This document shows positions 47,765-57,068 of a stretch of DNA of 64,000 bases, piece after piece; position 1 is the stretch's first letter; each line of letters opens with the position of its first letter. Where the stretch lies: assembly GCF_042752395.1 (NCBI RefSeq), contig NZ_JBHYXZ010000001.1, positions 62,001 to 126,000 of the forward strand, read 5' to 3'. This DNA comes from Actinosynnema sp042752395. GTDB taxonomy: Bacteria; Actinomycetota; Actinomycetes; Mycobacteriales; Pseudonocardiaceae. The notes under the pieces are model-generated. The model was not told where the DNA came from. It saw only the letters and a list, made by a program, of their open reading frames with translations, and did no database searches. Made by a program: the position numbers and the translations under genes.

Positions 47765-49194
47765 GGCCGCCCCAGCTCGCGCAGGGCCCGGTACAGGCGT
47801 TCGACGCCCGGCCGGGCCCGCGCGTAGAAGCGGACCGCCTCCGGGTCCGGGGCGATCGTCTTCACCGGGGTGATCAGGTCGGCGGCGACGGTCAGCGACC
47901 CGATCTCCCCCAGCGCCCGCCACCCCACCAGGGCCGCGCCCACGCCCGAGCCCTCGCTGTCGTCGGCCAGCTCCAGCTCCAGGCCCAGCGCGGACGACAG
48001 GACCGTCGCCCACAGGTCGCTGCGGAACGCGCCGCCGGTCACCCGGACCGCGTGCACGTCCGCCACCGAGCGCACCGCGTCCAGCACCAGCGCCAGTTGC
48101 TGCGCCACGCCCTCCACCAGGGCACGGGTGACCACCGCGCGCCCGTGCTCGCGCCGCAGCCCGACCACCGCCGACGTCGCGTCCGCGTCCCACCACGGCG
48201 CGCGCTCGCCCAGCAGGTACGGCAACGCGGTCACGCCCGACGCGCCCACCGGCACCGCGGCGGCCTCGTCCAGCAGGTCCCGGACGTCCACGCCGAACGC
48301 CTCGGCGGCCCACTGCGCGGCCACGCCGCCGTTGCTCACCGCGCCGCCGAGCACCCACAGCCCCTCGGCGACGGCGTAGCAGAACACCCGCCCCCGCTCG
48401 TCCACGGCGGGCTCGTCGCGCACCACCCGCAGCGCGCCGCTGGTCCCCAGCGACACCGCCGCCACCCCCGGCACGACCGCGCCCACGCCGAGGTTCGCCA
48501 TCGGCCCGTCGCCGCCGCCCAGCACGACCGGCAGCCCGGCGGGCAGGCCCGGCACGTCCACCGCGAGCGGCAGGGAGTCGGTCGGGGCGTGCAGCGCGGG
48601 CAGCTGCTCGGCCCGCACGCCCGCGAACTCCAGCGACCCGGGGTGCCAGTCCAGCGACCGCAGGTCCATCAGGCCCGTCGCCGACGCCGACGAGTGCTCG
48701 GTCGCGAGCACGCCCGTCAGCCGCAGCGCCACGTAGTCCTTGAGCCCGCACCACCGGTCCGCGGTGAACCCCCGGTCGTGGAACCACGCCAGCTTCACCA
48801 GCGGCGACATGGTGTGGATCGGGGTGCCGGTCGCCCGGTGCAGCGCGATGCCCGCGTCCGTGCCGCGCAGCCGGGCCGCCTGCTCCTGCGCGCGGTTGTC
48901 CGCCCACGACACCGACGGCGTGACCGGCGTGCCCGAGGCGTCCAGGCCCACCAGCGTGTGCATCGCGCCGGTCAACGCCAGCGCCCGCACCGCGAGCCCC
49001 CGGGACGCGACCTCCCGCAACGCCCGCAGCGCCGCCTCCCACACCTCCACCGGGTCGTGGGTCGCCTCGCCGGAGGGCGTGGTGCGCATCGGGTAGCCGT
49101 GCTCCGCCGATGCCACCACGCCCGCGTCCCGGTCCACCGCGATGACCTTGGTCGACGTCGTCCCCAGGTCGATCGCGAGCACTACCTCCGCCAT
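47761..49194 (-). CDS. FGGY-family carbohydrate kinase (gluconokinase-like)
   Basis: 477 aa. ATP-binding AIDLGTTSTKVIAVD, substrate region LALTGAMHTLVGLD, hinge VSLGTSGALRV and late TGGAFRSDLW. Closest in pattern to gluconokinases of the FGGY type. ATG 49194. Lies downstream of lysC-asd in the same direction, separated by 10 bases from asd. Confidence 0.85.
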   Translation of the reverse strand: MAEVVLAIDLGTTSTKVIAVDRDAGVVASAEHGYPMRTTPSGEATHDPVEVWEAALRALREVASRGLAVRALALTGAMHTLVGLDASGTPVTPSVSWADNRAQEQAARLRGTDAGIALHRATGTPIHTMSPLVKLAWFHDRGFTADRWCGLKDYVALRLTGVLATEHSSASATGLMDLRSLDWHPGSLEFAGVRAEQLPALHAPTDSLPLAVDVPGLPAGLPVVLGGGDGPMANLGVGAVVPGVAAVSLGTSGALRVVRDEPAVDERGRVFCYAVAEGLWVLGGAVSNGGVAAQWAAEAFGVDVRDLLDEAAAVPVGASGVTALPYLLGERAPWWDADATSAVVGLRREHGRAVVTRALVEGVAQQLALVLDAVRSVADVHAVRVTGGAFRSDLWATVLSSALGLELELADDSEGSGVGAALVGWRALGEIGSLTVAADLITPVKTIAPDPEAVRFYARARPGVERLYRALRELGRP

Positions 49195-49204
49195 GGGGGT
49201 GAAC

Positions 49205-50296
49205 CTACAGGCGGCCGGCCAGCTCCTCGGCGATCTCGTAGGTGTTCAGCGCCGCACCCTTGCGCAGGTTGTCCCCGCACACGAAGAAGTCCAGCGTGTT
49301 CGGGAAGTCCAGCGCCTGCCGCACCCGGCCGACGTAGGTCGGGTCGCCGCCCACGACGTCCGCGGGCGTCGGGAACTCCTTCGCCGACGGGTCGTCCACC
49401 AGCACGATCGACGGCTGCGCGCCGAAGATCTTGTGCGCCTGCTCGACGGTCACCTCGCGGGCGAACGTCGCGTGCACCGCCAGCGAGTGCGTCGTCACCA
49501 CGGGCACGCGCACGCACGTCGCCGAGACCTTCAGGTCCGGGATGCCGAGGATCTTGCGGGACTCGTTGCGGACCTTCAGCTCCTCGCTGGTCCACCCCTC
49601 GTCCTTGAGCGACCCGGCCCACGGCACCACGTTGAACGCCAGCGGCGCGGGGAACGGCGAGTCCGACACCGGCAGCCCGGCGGCCTCCAGCGCCTCGCGC
49701 ACGTCGCCCGCGCGCACCCCGACCGGCTTGCCCGCCAACGCCTCGGTCTCCGCGTACAGGCGGTCGATCGCCGCCTGCCCGCCGCCCGACGCCGCCTGGT
49801 AGGACGCGACGACCAGCTCGCGCAGCTCGAACTCCCGGTGCAGGGCGCCCAGCGCGGCCATCATCGACAACGTCGTGCAGTTCGGGTTCGCGATGATCCC
49901 CTTCGGGCGCTCGCCGATCCGGTCGGCGTTCACCTCGGGCACCACCAGCGGCACCTCGGGGTCCATCCGGAACGCGCCCGAGTTGTCCACCGCGACCGCG
50001 CCGCGGGCGGCGGCCACCGGGGCCCACTCGGCCGACACCTCGTCCGGCACGTCGAACATGGCGACGTCCACGCCGTCGAACGCCTCGGGCGACAGCGCGA
50101 CGACGGTCAGCTCCTCACCGCGCACGGTGATCTTCTTGCCCGCCGAGCGCGGCGACGCGATCAGCCGGATCTCGCCCCACGGCACGGACTCGCGGCCGTT
50201 GATGATGTCGATCATGACGGTGCCGACGGCGCCGGTCGCGCCCACCAGCGCGAGGCGGGGCTTGCGCGGCACACCCGCACCCGAGGTCGCGCTCAT
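49205..50296 (-). CDS. asd: Aspartate-semialdehyde dehydrogenase
   Basis: 363 aa. NADP-binding VGATGAVGTVM, catalytic Cys in IIANPNCTT, substrate-binding AASGGGQAAIDRL and late His in RVPVVTTHSLAVHA. Reduces aspartyl phosphate for lysine, threonine, methionine and diaminopimelate. The start overlaps the aspartokinase stop by 4 bases. Confidence 0.95.
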   Translation of the reverse strand: MSATSGAGVPRKPRLALVGATGAVGTVMIDIINGRESVPWGEIRLIASPRSAGKKITVRGEELTVVALSPEAFDGVDVAMFDVPDEVSAEWAPVAAARGAVAVDNSGAFRMDPEVPLVVPEVNADRIGERPKGIIANPNCTTLSMMAALGALHREFELRELVVASYQAASGGGQAAIDRLYAETEALAGKPVGVRAGDVREALEAAGLPVSDSPFPAPLAFNVVPWAGSLKDEGWTSEELKVRNESRKILGIPDLKVSATCVRVPVVTTHSLAVHATFAREVTVEQAHKIFGAQPSIVLVDDPSAKEFPTPADVVGGDPTYVGRVRQALDFPNTLDFFVCGDNLRKGAALNTYEIAEELAGRL

Positions 50297-50811
50297 CGTC
50301 CACTCCCCGCGTACACCACTGCCTCCTCGTCGCCGCCCAGCTCGAACGCGTCGTGCAGGGCCCGCACGGCGTCGTCGAGCTGCGTGTCGCGGCAGATGAC
50401 CGAGATCCGGATCTCCGAGGTGGAGATGATCTCGATGTTGACGCCGGCCGCGGCCAGCGCCTCGCAGAACTGGGCGGTCACGCCGGGGTGCGAGCGCATG
50501 CCCGCGCCGACCAACGACACCTTGCCCACGTGCTCGTCGTAGAGCACCTGGTCGAAGCCGATCTCCTCGCGCGCCTTCTCCAACGCGGCGACCGCGCGCG
50601 GCCCGTCGTCCTTCGGCAGGGTGAACGTCACGTCGGTGCGGCCGGACACGGCCTGCGAGACGTTCTGCACGACCATGTCGATGTCCAGCTCCGCCTCCGC
50701 CACGACGCGGAAGATCCGCGCCGCCATGCCGGGCAGGTCGGGCACCGCGGTCACGGTCACCTTGGCCTCGGACCGGTCGTGCGCGACGCCGGTGATCATC
50801 GCCTGTTCCAC
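50293..50811 (-). CDS. Aspartokinase beta subunit from an internal start
   Basis: In-frame GTG at 50811 preceded by GGAGGA (50824-50819) at 7 bases would give a 172-aa ACT-domain protein beginning (V/M)EQAMITGVAHDRSEAKVTV. In corynebacteria the heterotetrameric enzyme uses exactly this kind of internal start and the same size. Confidence 0.7.
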   Translation of the reverse strand: MEQAMITGVAHDRSEAKVTVTAVPDLPGMAARIFRVVAEAELDIDMVVQNVSQAVSGRTDVTFTLPKDDGPRAVAALEKAREEIGFDQVLYDEHVGKVSLVGAGMRSHPGVTAQFCEALAAAGVNIEIISTSEIRISVICRDTQLDDAVRALHDAFELGGDEEAVVYAGSGR

Positions 50812-51558
50812 GGGAAGGTCCTCCACTGACCCGGACACGATGGTCCCGGGCTTGTTGCTGAACGAAGATCGGACGTGCACGGGGACGCCGTAGCGGCGGG
50901 CGTACTCGACGCAGCGCAGCATGAGCACCTTGGCCCCGCTCGCCGCCATCTCGAGCATCTCCTCGTAGGTGATGGTCTCCAGCCGCTTGGCGTTCGGCAC
51001 GATGCGCGGGTCGGCGGTGAACACGCCGTCCACGTCGGTGTAGATCTCGCAGACGTCGGCCTTCAGCGCGGCCGCCAACGCCACCGCGGTGGTGTCGGTG
51101 CCGCCGCGGCCGAGCGTGGTGATCTCCTTGCTGTCCTGGCTCACGCCCTGGAAGCCCGCGACGATCGCGATCGCGCCCTCCGCCAGCGCGTCCTGGATGC
51201 GGCTCGGCGTCACGTCGATGATGCGCGCCTTGCCGTGCACGGACGTGGTGATCACCCCGGCCTGCGAGCCGGTGTAGGACCGCGCCTCGGCGCCCAGCGA
51301 GCTGATCGCCATCGCCAGCAGCGACATGGAGATCCGCTCGCCGGAGGTGAGCAGCATGTCCATCTCGCGGGCGGGCGGCACCGGGGACACCTGGCGCGCG
51401 AGGTCGAGCAGCTCGTCGGTCGTGTCGCCCATGGCCGAGACGGCCACGACGACGTCGTTGCCCGCTTTGCGGGTCGCGACGATGCGCTCGGCCACCCGTT
51501 TGATCCGCTCGGCGCTCCCGACCGAGGAACCGCCGTACTTCTGGACGACGAGCGCCAC
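50293..51558 (-). CDS. lysC: Aspartokinase, alpha subunit
   Basis: 421 aa. Kinase domain with VQKYGGSSVG and GRGGTDTTAVALAAAL, followed by two ACT domains that bind lysine/threonine (from about residue 265). First enzyme of the aspartate family pathway. AGGAG-type site precedes ATG 51558. Operon with asd. Confidence 0.95.
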   Translation of the reverse strand: MALVVQKYGGSSVGSAERIKRVAERIVATRKAGNDVVVAVSAMGDTTDELLDLARQVSPVPPAREMDMLLTSGERISMSLLAMAISSLGAEARSYTGSQAGVITTSVHGKARIIDVTPSRIQDALAEGAIAIVAGFQGVSQDSKEITTLGRGGTDTTAVALAAALKADVCEIYTDVDGVFTADPRIVPNAKRLETITYEEMLEMAASGAKVLMLRCVEYARRYGVPVHVRSSFSNKPGTIVSGSVEDLPVEQAMITGVAHDRSEAKVTVTAVPDLPGMAARIFRVVAEAELDIDMVVQNVSQAVSGRTDVTFTLPKDDGPRAVAALEKAREEIGFDQVLYDEHVGKVSLVGAGMRSHPGVTAQFCEALAAAGVNIEIISTSEIRISVICRDTQLDDAVRALHDAFELGGDEEAVVYAGSGR

Positions 51559-51658
51559 AGACCCACTCCTCCCAGGTGCTTCAAGCCCAGCTCACCGGGG
51601 AGACTACCTGGCCCAAGGAGTGGACAGCGGTCGCCGTGACGCCCACTACCCTCGACCC

Positions 51659-52858
51659 GTGTCGACCCTGGAGGCGGTTCGCGTGGACCCGTACGACGCG
51701 CCCGGCGCGCGCGGGCGGCTGGCACGCGCGGCCAGACACCGGGCGACCGCGGTGCTCGCGCCCGCCCTGCTCTACCTGGCCGTGCGCGAGCTGGGCCTGA
51801 TCGCGCTCCGGCTGATGGCGGCGCGGTGGGACAAGGACGTCACCCGGGCGCTCACCTCGTGGGACGGGCAGTGGTTCCTGGGCATCGCCGAGGGCGGCTA
51901 CGACGACGTGCCGACGTGGCTGGTGGACGCGTTCGGGCGGCGGACGGACGAGACGCCGCTCGCGTTCTTCCCCGGCTACCCGGCCCTGGTGCGGTGGGTC
52001 GACGGGCTGCCCGGCGTGCCGACGGTCGGGGCGGCGTTCGCGGTGAGCCTGGTCAGCGGCGTCGTGTGCGCCTACGGGCTGGCCCGGCTCGGGGAGCGGG
52101 TGTCCGGCGGGTCGCGCCGGGCCGGGTTGGCGCTGGTCGTGCTGTTCGCGGCGTCGCCGATGGCCGTGGTGCTGTCGATGACGTACTCCGAGGCGACATT
52201 CTGCGCGCTGGCCGCGTGGTCGCTGGTCGGCGTGGTGGAGCGGCGGTGGCTGCTCGCCGGGGTGTGCTGCGCGGCGGCGGGCCTCGTGCGGCCGACGGCC
52301 GCGGCGCTGGTCCTGGCGGTGTGCGCGGCGGCGGCCGCGGCGGTGTGGCGGCGGCGGGACGACTGGCGGGCGTGGGTCGGCGGGCTCGTCGCGCCGCTCG
52401 GGCTGCTCGGCTACCTGGCGTACGTGGCGCTGCGCACCGGGCGGTGGGACGGCTGGTTCGCCGTGCAGCGGATCGGGTGGGACTCCCGGTTCGACGGCGG
52501 TGCCGCGACCTGGAAGTTCGCGCTGCTCATCCTGGGCGAGCCCCGGTCGGTGCTGGAGCTGGCCACGGTGTGGCTGCTGGTCGTGGCGCTCGCGCTGGTG
52601 GTGCTGAGCCTGCGGCGGGGGCCGGAGTGGCCGCTGGTCGTGTACGGCGTGGGCGTGCTCGCCATGGACCTCGGCTCGAACGGGCTGATGAACTCCAAGG
52701 CGCGGCTGCTGCTGCCCGCGTTCACGCTGCTCCTGCCCGTCGCGCTGGCGCTGGCCCGGCGGCGGACGGGCACCGCGGTGGCGGTGCTGGCCGGGGTTTC
52801 GGTGTTCAGCGCGTGGTTCGGGGCGTACGCCATCACGGCTTGGCAGTATGCGATCTGA
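51659..52858 (+). CDS. Polytopic mannosyltransferase-like membrane protein
   Basis: 399 aa, about ten membrane helices. SWDGQWFLGIAEGGY after the first helix with the following FFPGYPALVRW is the PIG-V-like GT-C glycosyltransferase pattern; the Asp is the probable catalytic base using a lipid-linked sugar. GTG 51659 with TACCCT six bases upstream. Overlaps the nitroreductase start (TGATG). Confidence 0.8.
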   Translation: MSTLEAVRVDPYDAPGARGRLARAARHRATAVLAPALLYLAVRELGLIALRLMAARWDKDVTRALTSWDGQWFLGIAEGGYDDVPTWLVDAFGRRTDETPLAFFPGYPALVRWVDGLPGVPTVGAAFAVSLVSGVVCAYGLARLGERVSGGSRRAGLALVVLFAASPMAVVLSMTYSEATFCALAAWSLVGVVERRWLLAGVCCAAAGLVRPTAAALVLAVCAAAAAAVWRRRDDWRAWVGGLVAPLGLLGYLAYVALRTGRWDGWFAVQRIGWDSRFDGGAATWKFALLILGEPRSVLELATVWLLVVALALVVLSLRRGPEWPLVVYGVGVLAMDLGSNGLMNSKARLLLPAFTLLLPVALALARRRTGTAVAVLAGVSVFSAWFGAYAITAWQYAI

Positions 52859-53442
52859 TGGAACCCCACGACCTGATCATGCGACGCTGGAGCCCCCGTG
52901 CGTTCGACGGCACGGCCGAGGTCTCCCCGGACACCGTGCGCGTGCTGCTGGAGGCGGCCCGCTGGGCGGCCTCGCACGGCAACACCCAACCCGCCCGCTT
53001 CCTGGTCGGCCACCGCGGCGACGACACGTTCGAGCGGATCTTCGCCGCGCTGCGGCCCGGCAACCGGTCCTGGGCCGGGCGGGCGTCCGTGCTGCTGGTG
53101 GGCGCGGTCGCCGAGGCCGACGAGCGCGGCCCGGTGCCGAACACCGAGTTCGGGCTGGGCCTCGCGGTGCAGAACCTGGTGCTGCAGGCCGTGGACCTGG
53201 GGCTGGTCACGCACCAGATGGGCGGCTTCGACCCGGACGCCGTGCGCGTCGCGTTCGGGCTGCCCGACCACGTGCGGCCGGTCGTGGTGATCGCGGTCGG
53301 CGTGCTCGGCGACGACGCGGACCTGCCCGAGGAGCTGCGGGCTCGGGAACGGCGGCCGCGGACGCGCAAACCGCTGAGCGAGACGGTGTTCACCGGCCGG
53401 TGGGGGCGGCCCGCCTTCGCGGACGACCCCGGCGAGGGCTGA
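52858..53442 (+). CDS. Nitroreductase-family protein
   Basis: 194 aa FMN-dependent oxidoreductase: RRWSPRAFD, ARWAASHGNTQPARFLVG (FMN site), GLAVQNLVLQAVDLGL. ATG 52858 in a TGATG junction, coupled to the glycosyltransferase. Confidence 0.88.
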   Translation: MEPHDLIMRRWSPRAFDGTAEVSPDTVRVLLEAARWAASHGNTQPARFLVGHRGDDTFERIFAALRPGNRSWAGRASVLLVGAVAEADERGPVPNTEFGLGLAVQNLVLQAVDLGLVTHQMGGFDPDAVRVAFGLPDHVRPVVVIAVGVLGDDADLPEELRARERRPRTRKPLSETVFTGRWGRPAFADDPGEG

Positions 53443-53448
53443 GCGCGC

Positions 53449-53490
53449 CGGTTCCCCGCCGCGGGAGGAGGAGGTCGCGACGGGGAACCG
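53449..53490 (+). terminator. Hairpin between convergent genes
   Basis: CGGTTCCCCG (53449-53458) and CGGGGAACCG (53481-53490). Confidence 0.6.
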
Positions 53491-53498
53491 AAGGGGGG

Positions 53499-53798
53499 TC
53501 AGCGGGCCACGACACGGGCCAGCAGACCGGCGACGACGAGCCAGAACACCGCCGCGAGGCCGTAGTTCAGGAGCACGTCGACGTTGTAGTTGCCCGTCTT
53601 GAACAGCCCCGGGAAGAACAGCGCCAGCGGCTCGGCGAGCTGCTGGATGAAGCGGAAGAACGCGTTGCCGGCGTTCACCCCGATCAGGATCATGAGGATG
53701 TACAGCACCTCGATGGCCGCGAAAGCGGCACCGACACCGCGGATCACCCGGGCAGCGGTGTAGTTCCCGCTGCGCGTTGAGGTTCGCCATCTGGACAT
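53499..53798 (-). CDS. Small membrane protein
   Basis: 99 aa, with helices at about 20-42 and 75-97 and a hydrophobic mid segment; YggT-like in general character but not assignable. The TTGACA before its start is a possible -35. Divergent from leuA. Confidence 0.65.
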   Translation of the reverse strand: MSRWRTSTRSGNYTAARVIRGVGAAFAAIEVLYILMILIGVNAGNAFFRFIQQLAEPLALFFPGLFKTGNYNVDVLLNYGLAAVFWLVVAGLLARVVAR

Positions 53799-53905
53799 GT
53801 CAAGAAGGTGCCCGCCCCACGATCGAGTGAAACTCGAGCGGGTGAAGTTCCACCATCTGGGCGGTCGGTTCCACCTCGGCGCGGAATGTGGTTAACCTGT
53901 CCGAC

Positions 53906-53947
53906 GTGGCACGTGCCCTCCTGCTTCGCCGCCGTGACGGGGTCTGA
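53906..53947 (+). CDS. leuA leader peptide
   Basis: 13 residues, (V/M)ARALLLRRRDGV, with three consecutive Leu codons (CTC CTG CTT) followed by three Arg. GTG 53906 lies 7 bases after TAACCT. A stem GACGGGG/CCCCGTC follows around the stop. This is the classic arrangement for leucine-dependent attenuation of leuA. Confidence 0.7.
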   Translation: MARALLLRRRDGV

Positions 53948-54026
53948 TCAGACCGGCCCCCCGTCGCGGGATCGAGCGTTGCCGCCGGTCGTCCGATCCC
54001 CGGCAGCAGCAGGAGCACTCCCGATC

Positions 54027-55817
54027 ATGAGCACCAGTCACGACGCGTACACCTCCGGCACGAGCCGCATCCGGCCCCCGGCCCGCCCCGTGCCCGGCCA
54101 ACCCGCGTGGAACCCCCAGCGCGGCACGTCCATGCCCGTGCACCGCTACCGGCCCTTCCACGAGCAGGTGGAGACCATCGACCTGCCGGACCGCACCTGG
54201 CCCGGCAAGCGGATCACCCAGGCGCCCCTGTGGTGCGCCGTCGACCTGCGCGACGGCAACCAGGCGCTGATCGACCCCATGTCGCCCGCGCGCAAGCGCA
54301 AGATGTTCGACCTGCTGGTCCGGATGGGCTACAAGGAGATCGAGGTCGGCTTCCCGGCCGCCTCGCAGACCGACTTCGACTTCGTCCGCGAGATCATCGA
54401 GGACGGCGCGATCCCGCCCGACGTGACCATCCAGGTGCTGACCCAGTGCCGCCCCGAGCTGATCACCCGCACGTTCGAGGCGCTGCGCGGCGCGGCCAAG
54501 GCGATCGTGCACTTCTACAACTCGACGTCCGTCCTGCAGCGGCGGGTCGTGTTCAAGTCCGACCGCGAGGGCATCAAGAAGATCGCCACCGACGCCGCCG
54601 CGTTCGCGCTGGAGCAGGAGAAGCTCTACCCGGAGACCGAGTTCCGCTACGAGTACTCCCCCGAGTCCTACACCGGCACCGAGCTGTCCTACGCGCTGGA
54701 GGTCTGCGACGCCGTGTCGGCGGTCATCCGGCCGACGCCGGAGAAGCCGCTGATCATCAACCTGCCGGCGACCGTCGAGATGGCCACCCCGAACGTGTAC
54801 GCCGACTCGATCGAGTGGATGTCGCGCAACCTGGCGCGCCGCGACTCGATCATCCTGTCGCTGCACCCGCACAACGACCGCGGCACCGGCGTGGCCGCGG
54901 CCGAGCTGGGCTACCTGGCGGGCGCGGACCGGATCGAGGGCTGCCTGTTCGGCAACGGCGAGCGCACCGGCAACGTGTGCCTGGTGACGCTGGGCATGAA
55001 CCTGTTCAGCCAGGGCGTCGACCCGCAGATCGACTTCTCCGACATCGACGAGATCCGGCGCACGGTCGAGTACTGCAACCAGCTGCCCGTGCCCGAGCGG
55101 CACCCCTACGGCGGCGACCTGGTGTTCACCGCGTTCTCCGGCTCGCACCAGGACGCGATCAAGAAGGGCTTCGAGGCCCTGGAGGACGCCGCCAAGGCCG
55201 CCGGGCAGCACGTGGACGAGTACCAGTGGGACGTGCCGTACCTGCCGATCGACCCCAAGGACGTCGGCCGCAACTACGAGGCCGTGATCCGGGTCAACTC
55301 GCAGTCCGGCAAGGGCGGCGTGGCGTACCTGATGAAGACCGAGCACCACCTGGACCTGCCGCGCCGGCTCCAGGTCGAGTTCTCCAAGGTCATCCAGGAG
55401 GTCACCGACACCCGGGGCGGCGAGATCGGCCCCAAGGACATGTGGGACGCCTTCGCCGAGGAGTACCTGAACGGGACGGTGCCGCTGAAGCTGCTGCGGC
55501 AGGAGGTGTCCGGCGACGGCAGCGGCCACGAGCGGATCACGGCCGTCGTCGTGGTGGACGGCGAGACGCAGGAGATCACCGGCAGCGGCAACGGCCCGAT
55601 CGCCGCGTTCGTCGACGCGCTGGCCACCGTCGGCTACGACGTGCGGGTGCTGGACTACGTCGAGCACGCGCTGTCGTCGGGCGACGACGCCCGTGCGGCG
55701 GCGTACCTGGAGTGCGCCGTGTCGGACCGCGTGCTGTGGGGCGTGGGCATCGACAGCTCGACCGTGGTGGCCTCGCTGCGCGCCCTGGTCTCCGCGATCA
55801 ACCGCGCCAACCGCTAG
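54027..55817 (+). CDS. leuA: 2-Isopropylmalate synthase
   Basis: 596 aa. Catalytic TIM barrel with DLRDGNQALIDPM (metal-binding Arg-Asp), SLHPHNDRGTGVAAAELG (His pair) and GNGERTGNVCLVTLG, followed by the C-terminal leucine-sensing domain (about 450-596). First step of leucine synthesis. ATG 54027 preceded by AGGAG at a long spacing; the leader peptide lies upstream. Confidence 0.95.
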   Translation: MSTSHDAYTSGTSRIRPPARPVPGQPAWNPQRGTSMPVHRYRPFHEQVETIDLPDRTWPGKRITQAPLWCAVDLRDGNQALIDPMSPARKRKMFDLLVRMGYKEIEVGFPAASQTDFDFVREIIEDGAIPPDVTIQVLTQCRPELITRTFEALRGAAKAIVHFYNSTSVLQRRVVFKSDREGIKKIATDAAAFALEQEKLYPETEFRYEYSPESYTGTELSYALEVCDAVSAVIRPTPEKPLIINLPATVEMATPNVYADSIEWMSRNLARRDSIILSLHPHNDRGTGVAAAELGYLAGADRIEGCLFGNGERTGNVCLVTLGMNLFSQGVDPQIDFSDIDEIRRTVEYCNQLPVPERHPYGGDLVFTAFSGSHQDAIKKGFEALEDAAKAAGQHVDEYQWDVPYLPIDPKDVGRNYEAVIRVNSQSGKGGVAYLMKTEHHLDLPRRLQVEFSKVIQEVTDTRGGEIGPKDMWDAFAEEYLNGTVPLKLLRQEVSGDGSGHERITAVVVVDGETQEITGSGNGPIAAFVDALATVGYDVRVLDYVEHALSSGDDARAAAYLECAVSDRVLWGVGIDSSTVVASLRALVSAINRANR

Positions 55818-55825
55818 TGCCCGAC

Positions 55826-55862
55826 GGGCCGCCTCGCCGCCGGACGGTCGGCGAGGCGGCCC
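55826..55862. terminator. Hairpin between convergent genes
   Basis: 14-bp perfect stem (55826-55839 with 55849-55862) between leuA and the epoxide hydrolase gene. Confidence 0.8.
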
Positions 55863-55865
55863 CGG

Positions 55866-57005
55866 TCACCGCCCGGCGAAGAACCCGCGCACGTCCGCGA
55901 CCAGCAGGTCCGGCCGCTCCAGGGCCAGGAAGTGGCCGCCCCGGTCCAGCTCGGTCCAGCGCACGACGCGGTGGTCGCGCTCGGCCCACCGCCGGACCGT
56001 CACGTCGCGCGCCGAGACCAGCACCCCGGTCGGCACGGTCGCCGGCGGCCGCTCGTCCCAGCCCTTGGCGGAGATCTCCTCGTAGTAGACCTGCGCCGCG
56101 GACGCGGCCGTGCCGGTCAGCCAGTACAGCGACACGTCGGTCAGCACCCGGTCGCGGCTCACGCTGTCCTCGGGCAGGCCGTCCTCCGGGTCGGTCAGCT
56201 CCTTGAACTTCTCCACGATCCAGGCGAGCTGCCCCACCGGCGAGTCGTGCAACGCGTAGGCCACGGTCTGCGGGCGCTTGGCGTTGCACCGGAGGTAGCC
56301 GTCGTTGAAGTCCCGCATGGCCGCCCAGCGCCGCTGCTCGACCTCCGTGAGGCCGTCGAGCTCGCCCTCCTCGCCGACGGGGAACGCCAGCAGGGCGTTG
56401 AGGTGGATGCCGACCACGCGGTCCGGCGCGCGCCGGCCCATCTCGGGGGCGACCCACGACCCGGTGTCGTAGCCCTGCACGCCGTACCGCTCGTACCCGA
56501 GCGCCGCCATCAGCTCCACCAGCACGCCCGCCATCCGCGCCGCGCCCATGCCGGGTCCGGCCAGCGGGGTGGAGAAGCCGAACCCGGGCAGCGACGGGAC
56601 GACCAGGTGGAACGCGCGGGACGGGTCGCCGCCGTGCGCGTGCGGGTCGGACAGGGGGCCGATCACGTCGAGGAAGTCCGTCACGCCGCCCGGCCAGCCG
56701 TGCAGCAGGACCAGCGGCAGGGCGTCCGGCTCGGGCGAGCGCACGTGCAGGAAGTGCACGGTCTGGCCGGCGACGTCGGCCAGGAACTGCGGGTGCCGGT
56801 TGATCTCCGCCTCGTGCGCGCGCCAGTCGTAGCGGGTGCGCCAGTGCTCGGCGAGGTCCTTCAGGTAGCCCACCGGCACGCCCCGGCTCCAGCCCACGCC
56901 GGGCAGCTCGTCCGGCCAGCGGGTGTTCGCCAGGCGCGCCTTCAGGTCGTCGAGCAGCTCCTCGGGGACGTCGACGCGGAACGGGCGGATGTCGTGCTCT
57001 GTCAT
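55866..57005 (-). CDS. Epoxide hydrolase
   Basis: 379 aa. N-terminal EHN domain (RPFRVDVPEELLDDLKARLANTRWP) then alpha/beta hydrolase: oxyanion HGWPGG, nucleophile Asp in QGYDTGSW, and late His in GGHFLALE. Juvenile-hormone-EH-like. ATG 57005; divergent from the WYL regulator 63 bases away, its probable controller. Confidence 0.9.
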   Translation of the reverse strand: MTEHDIRPFRVDVPEELLDDLKARLANTRWPDELPGVGWSRGVPVGYLKDLAEHWRTRYDWRAHEAEINRHPQFLADVAGQTVHFLHVRSPEPDALPLVLLHGWPGGVTDFLDVIGPLSDPHAHGGDPSRAFHLVVPSLPGFGFSTPLAGPGMGAARMAGVLVELMAALGYERYGVQGYDTGSWVAPEMGRRAPDRVVGIHLNALLAFPVGEEGELDGLTEVEQRRWAAMRDFNDGYLRCNAKRPQTVAYALHDSPVGQLAWIVEKFKELTDPEDGLPEDSVSRDRVLTDVSLYWLTGTAASAAQVYYEEISAKGWDERPPATVPTGVLVSARDVTVRRWAERDHRVVRWTELDRGGHFLALERPDLLVADVRGFFAGR

Positions 57006-57068
57006 GGCCGCGACGCTGGGGACCCGTTGGGACGGTGCCGGTCCTAACGATCGGGCAGGCTCGACGCC

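Noticed and set aside
51559..51658. Lysine riboswitch before lysC
   Set aside because: The gap is short and shows no conserved lysine-riboswitch elements; control by ACT-domain feedback is sufficient.
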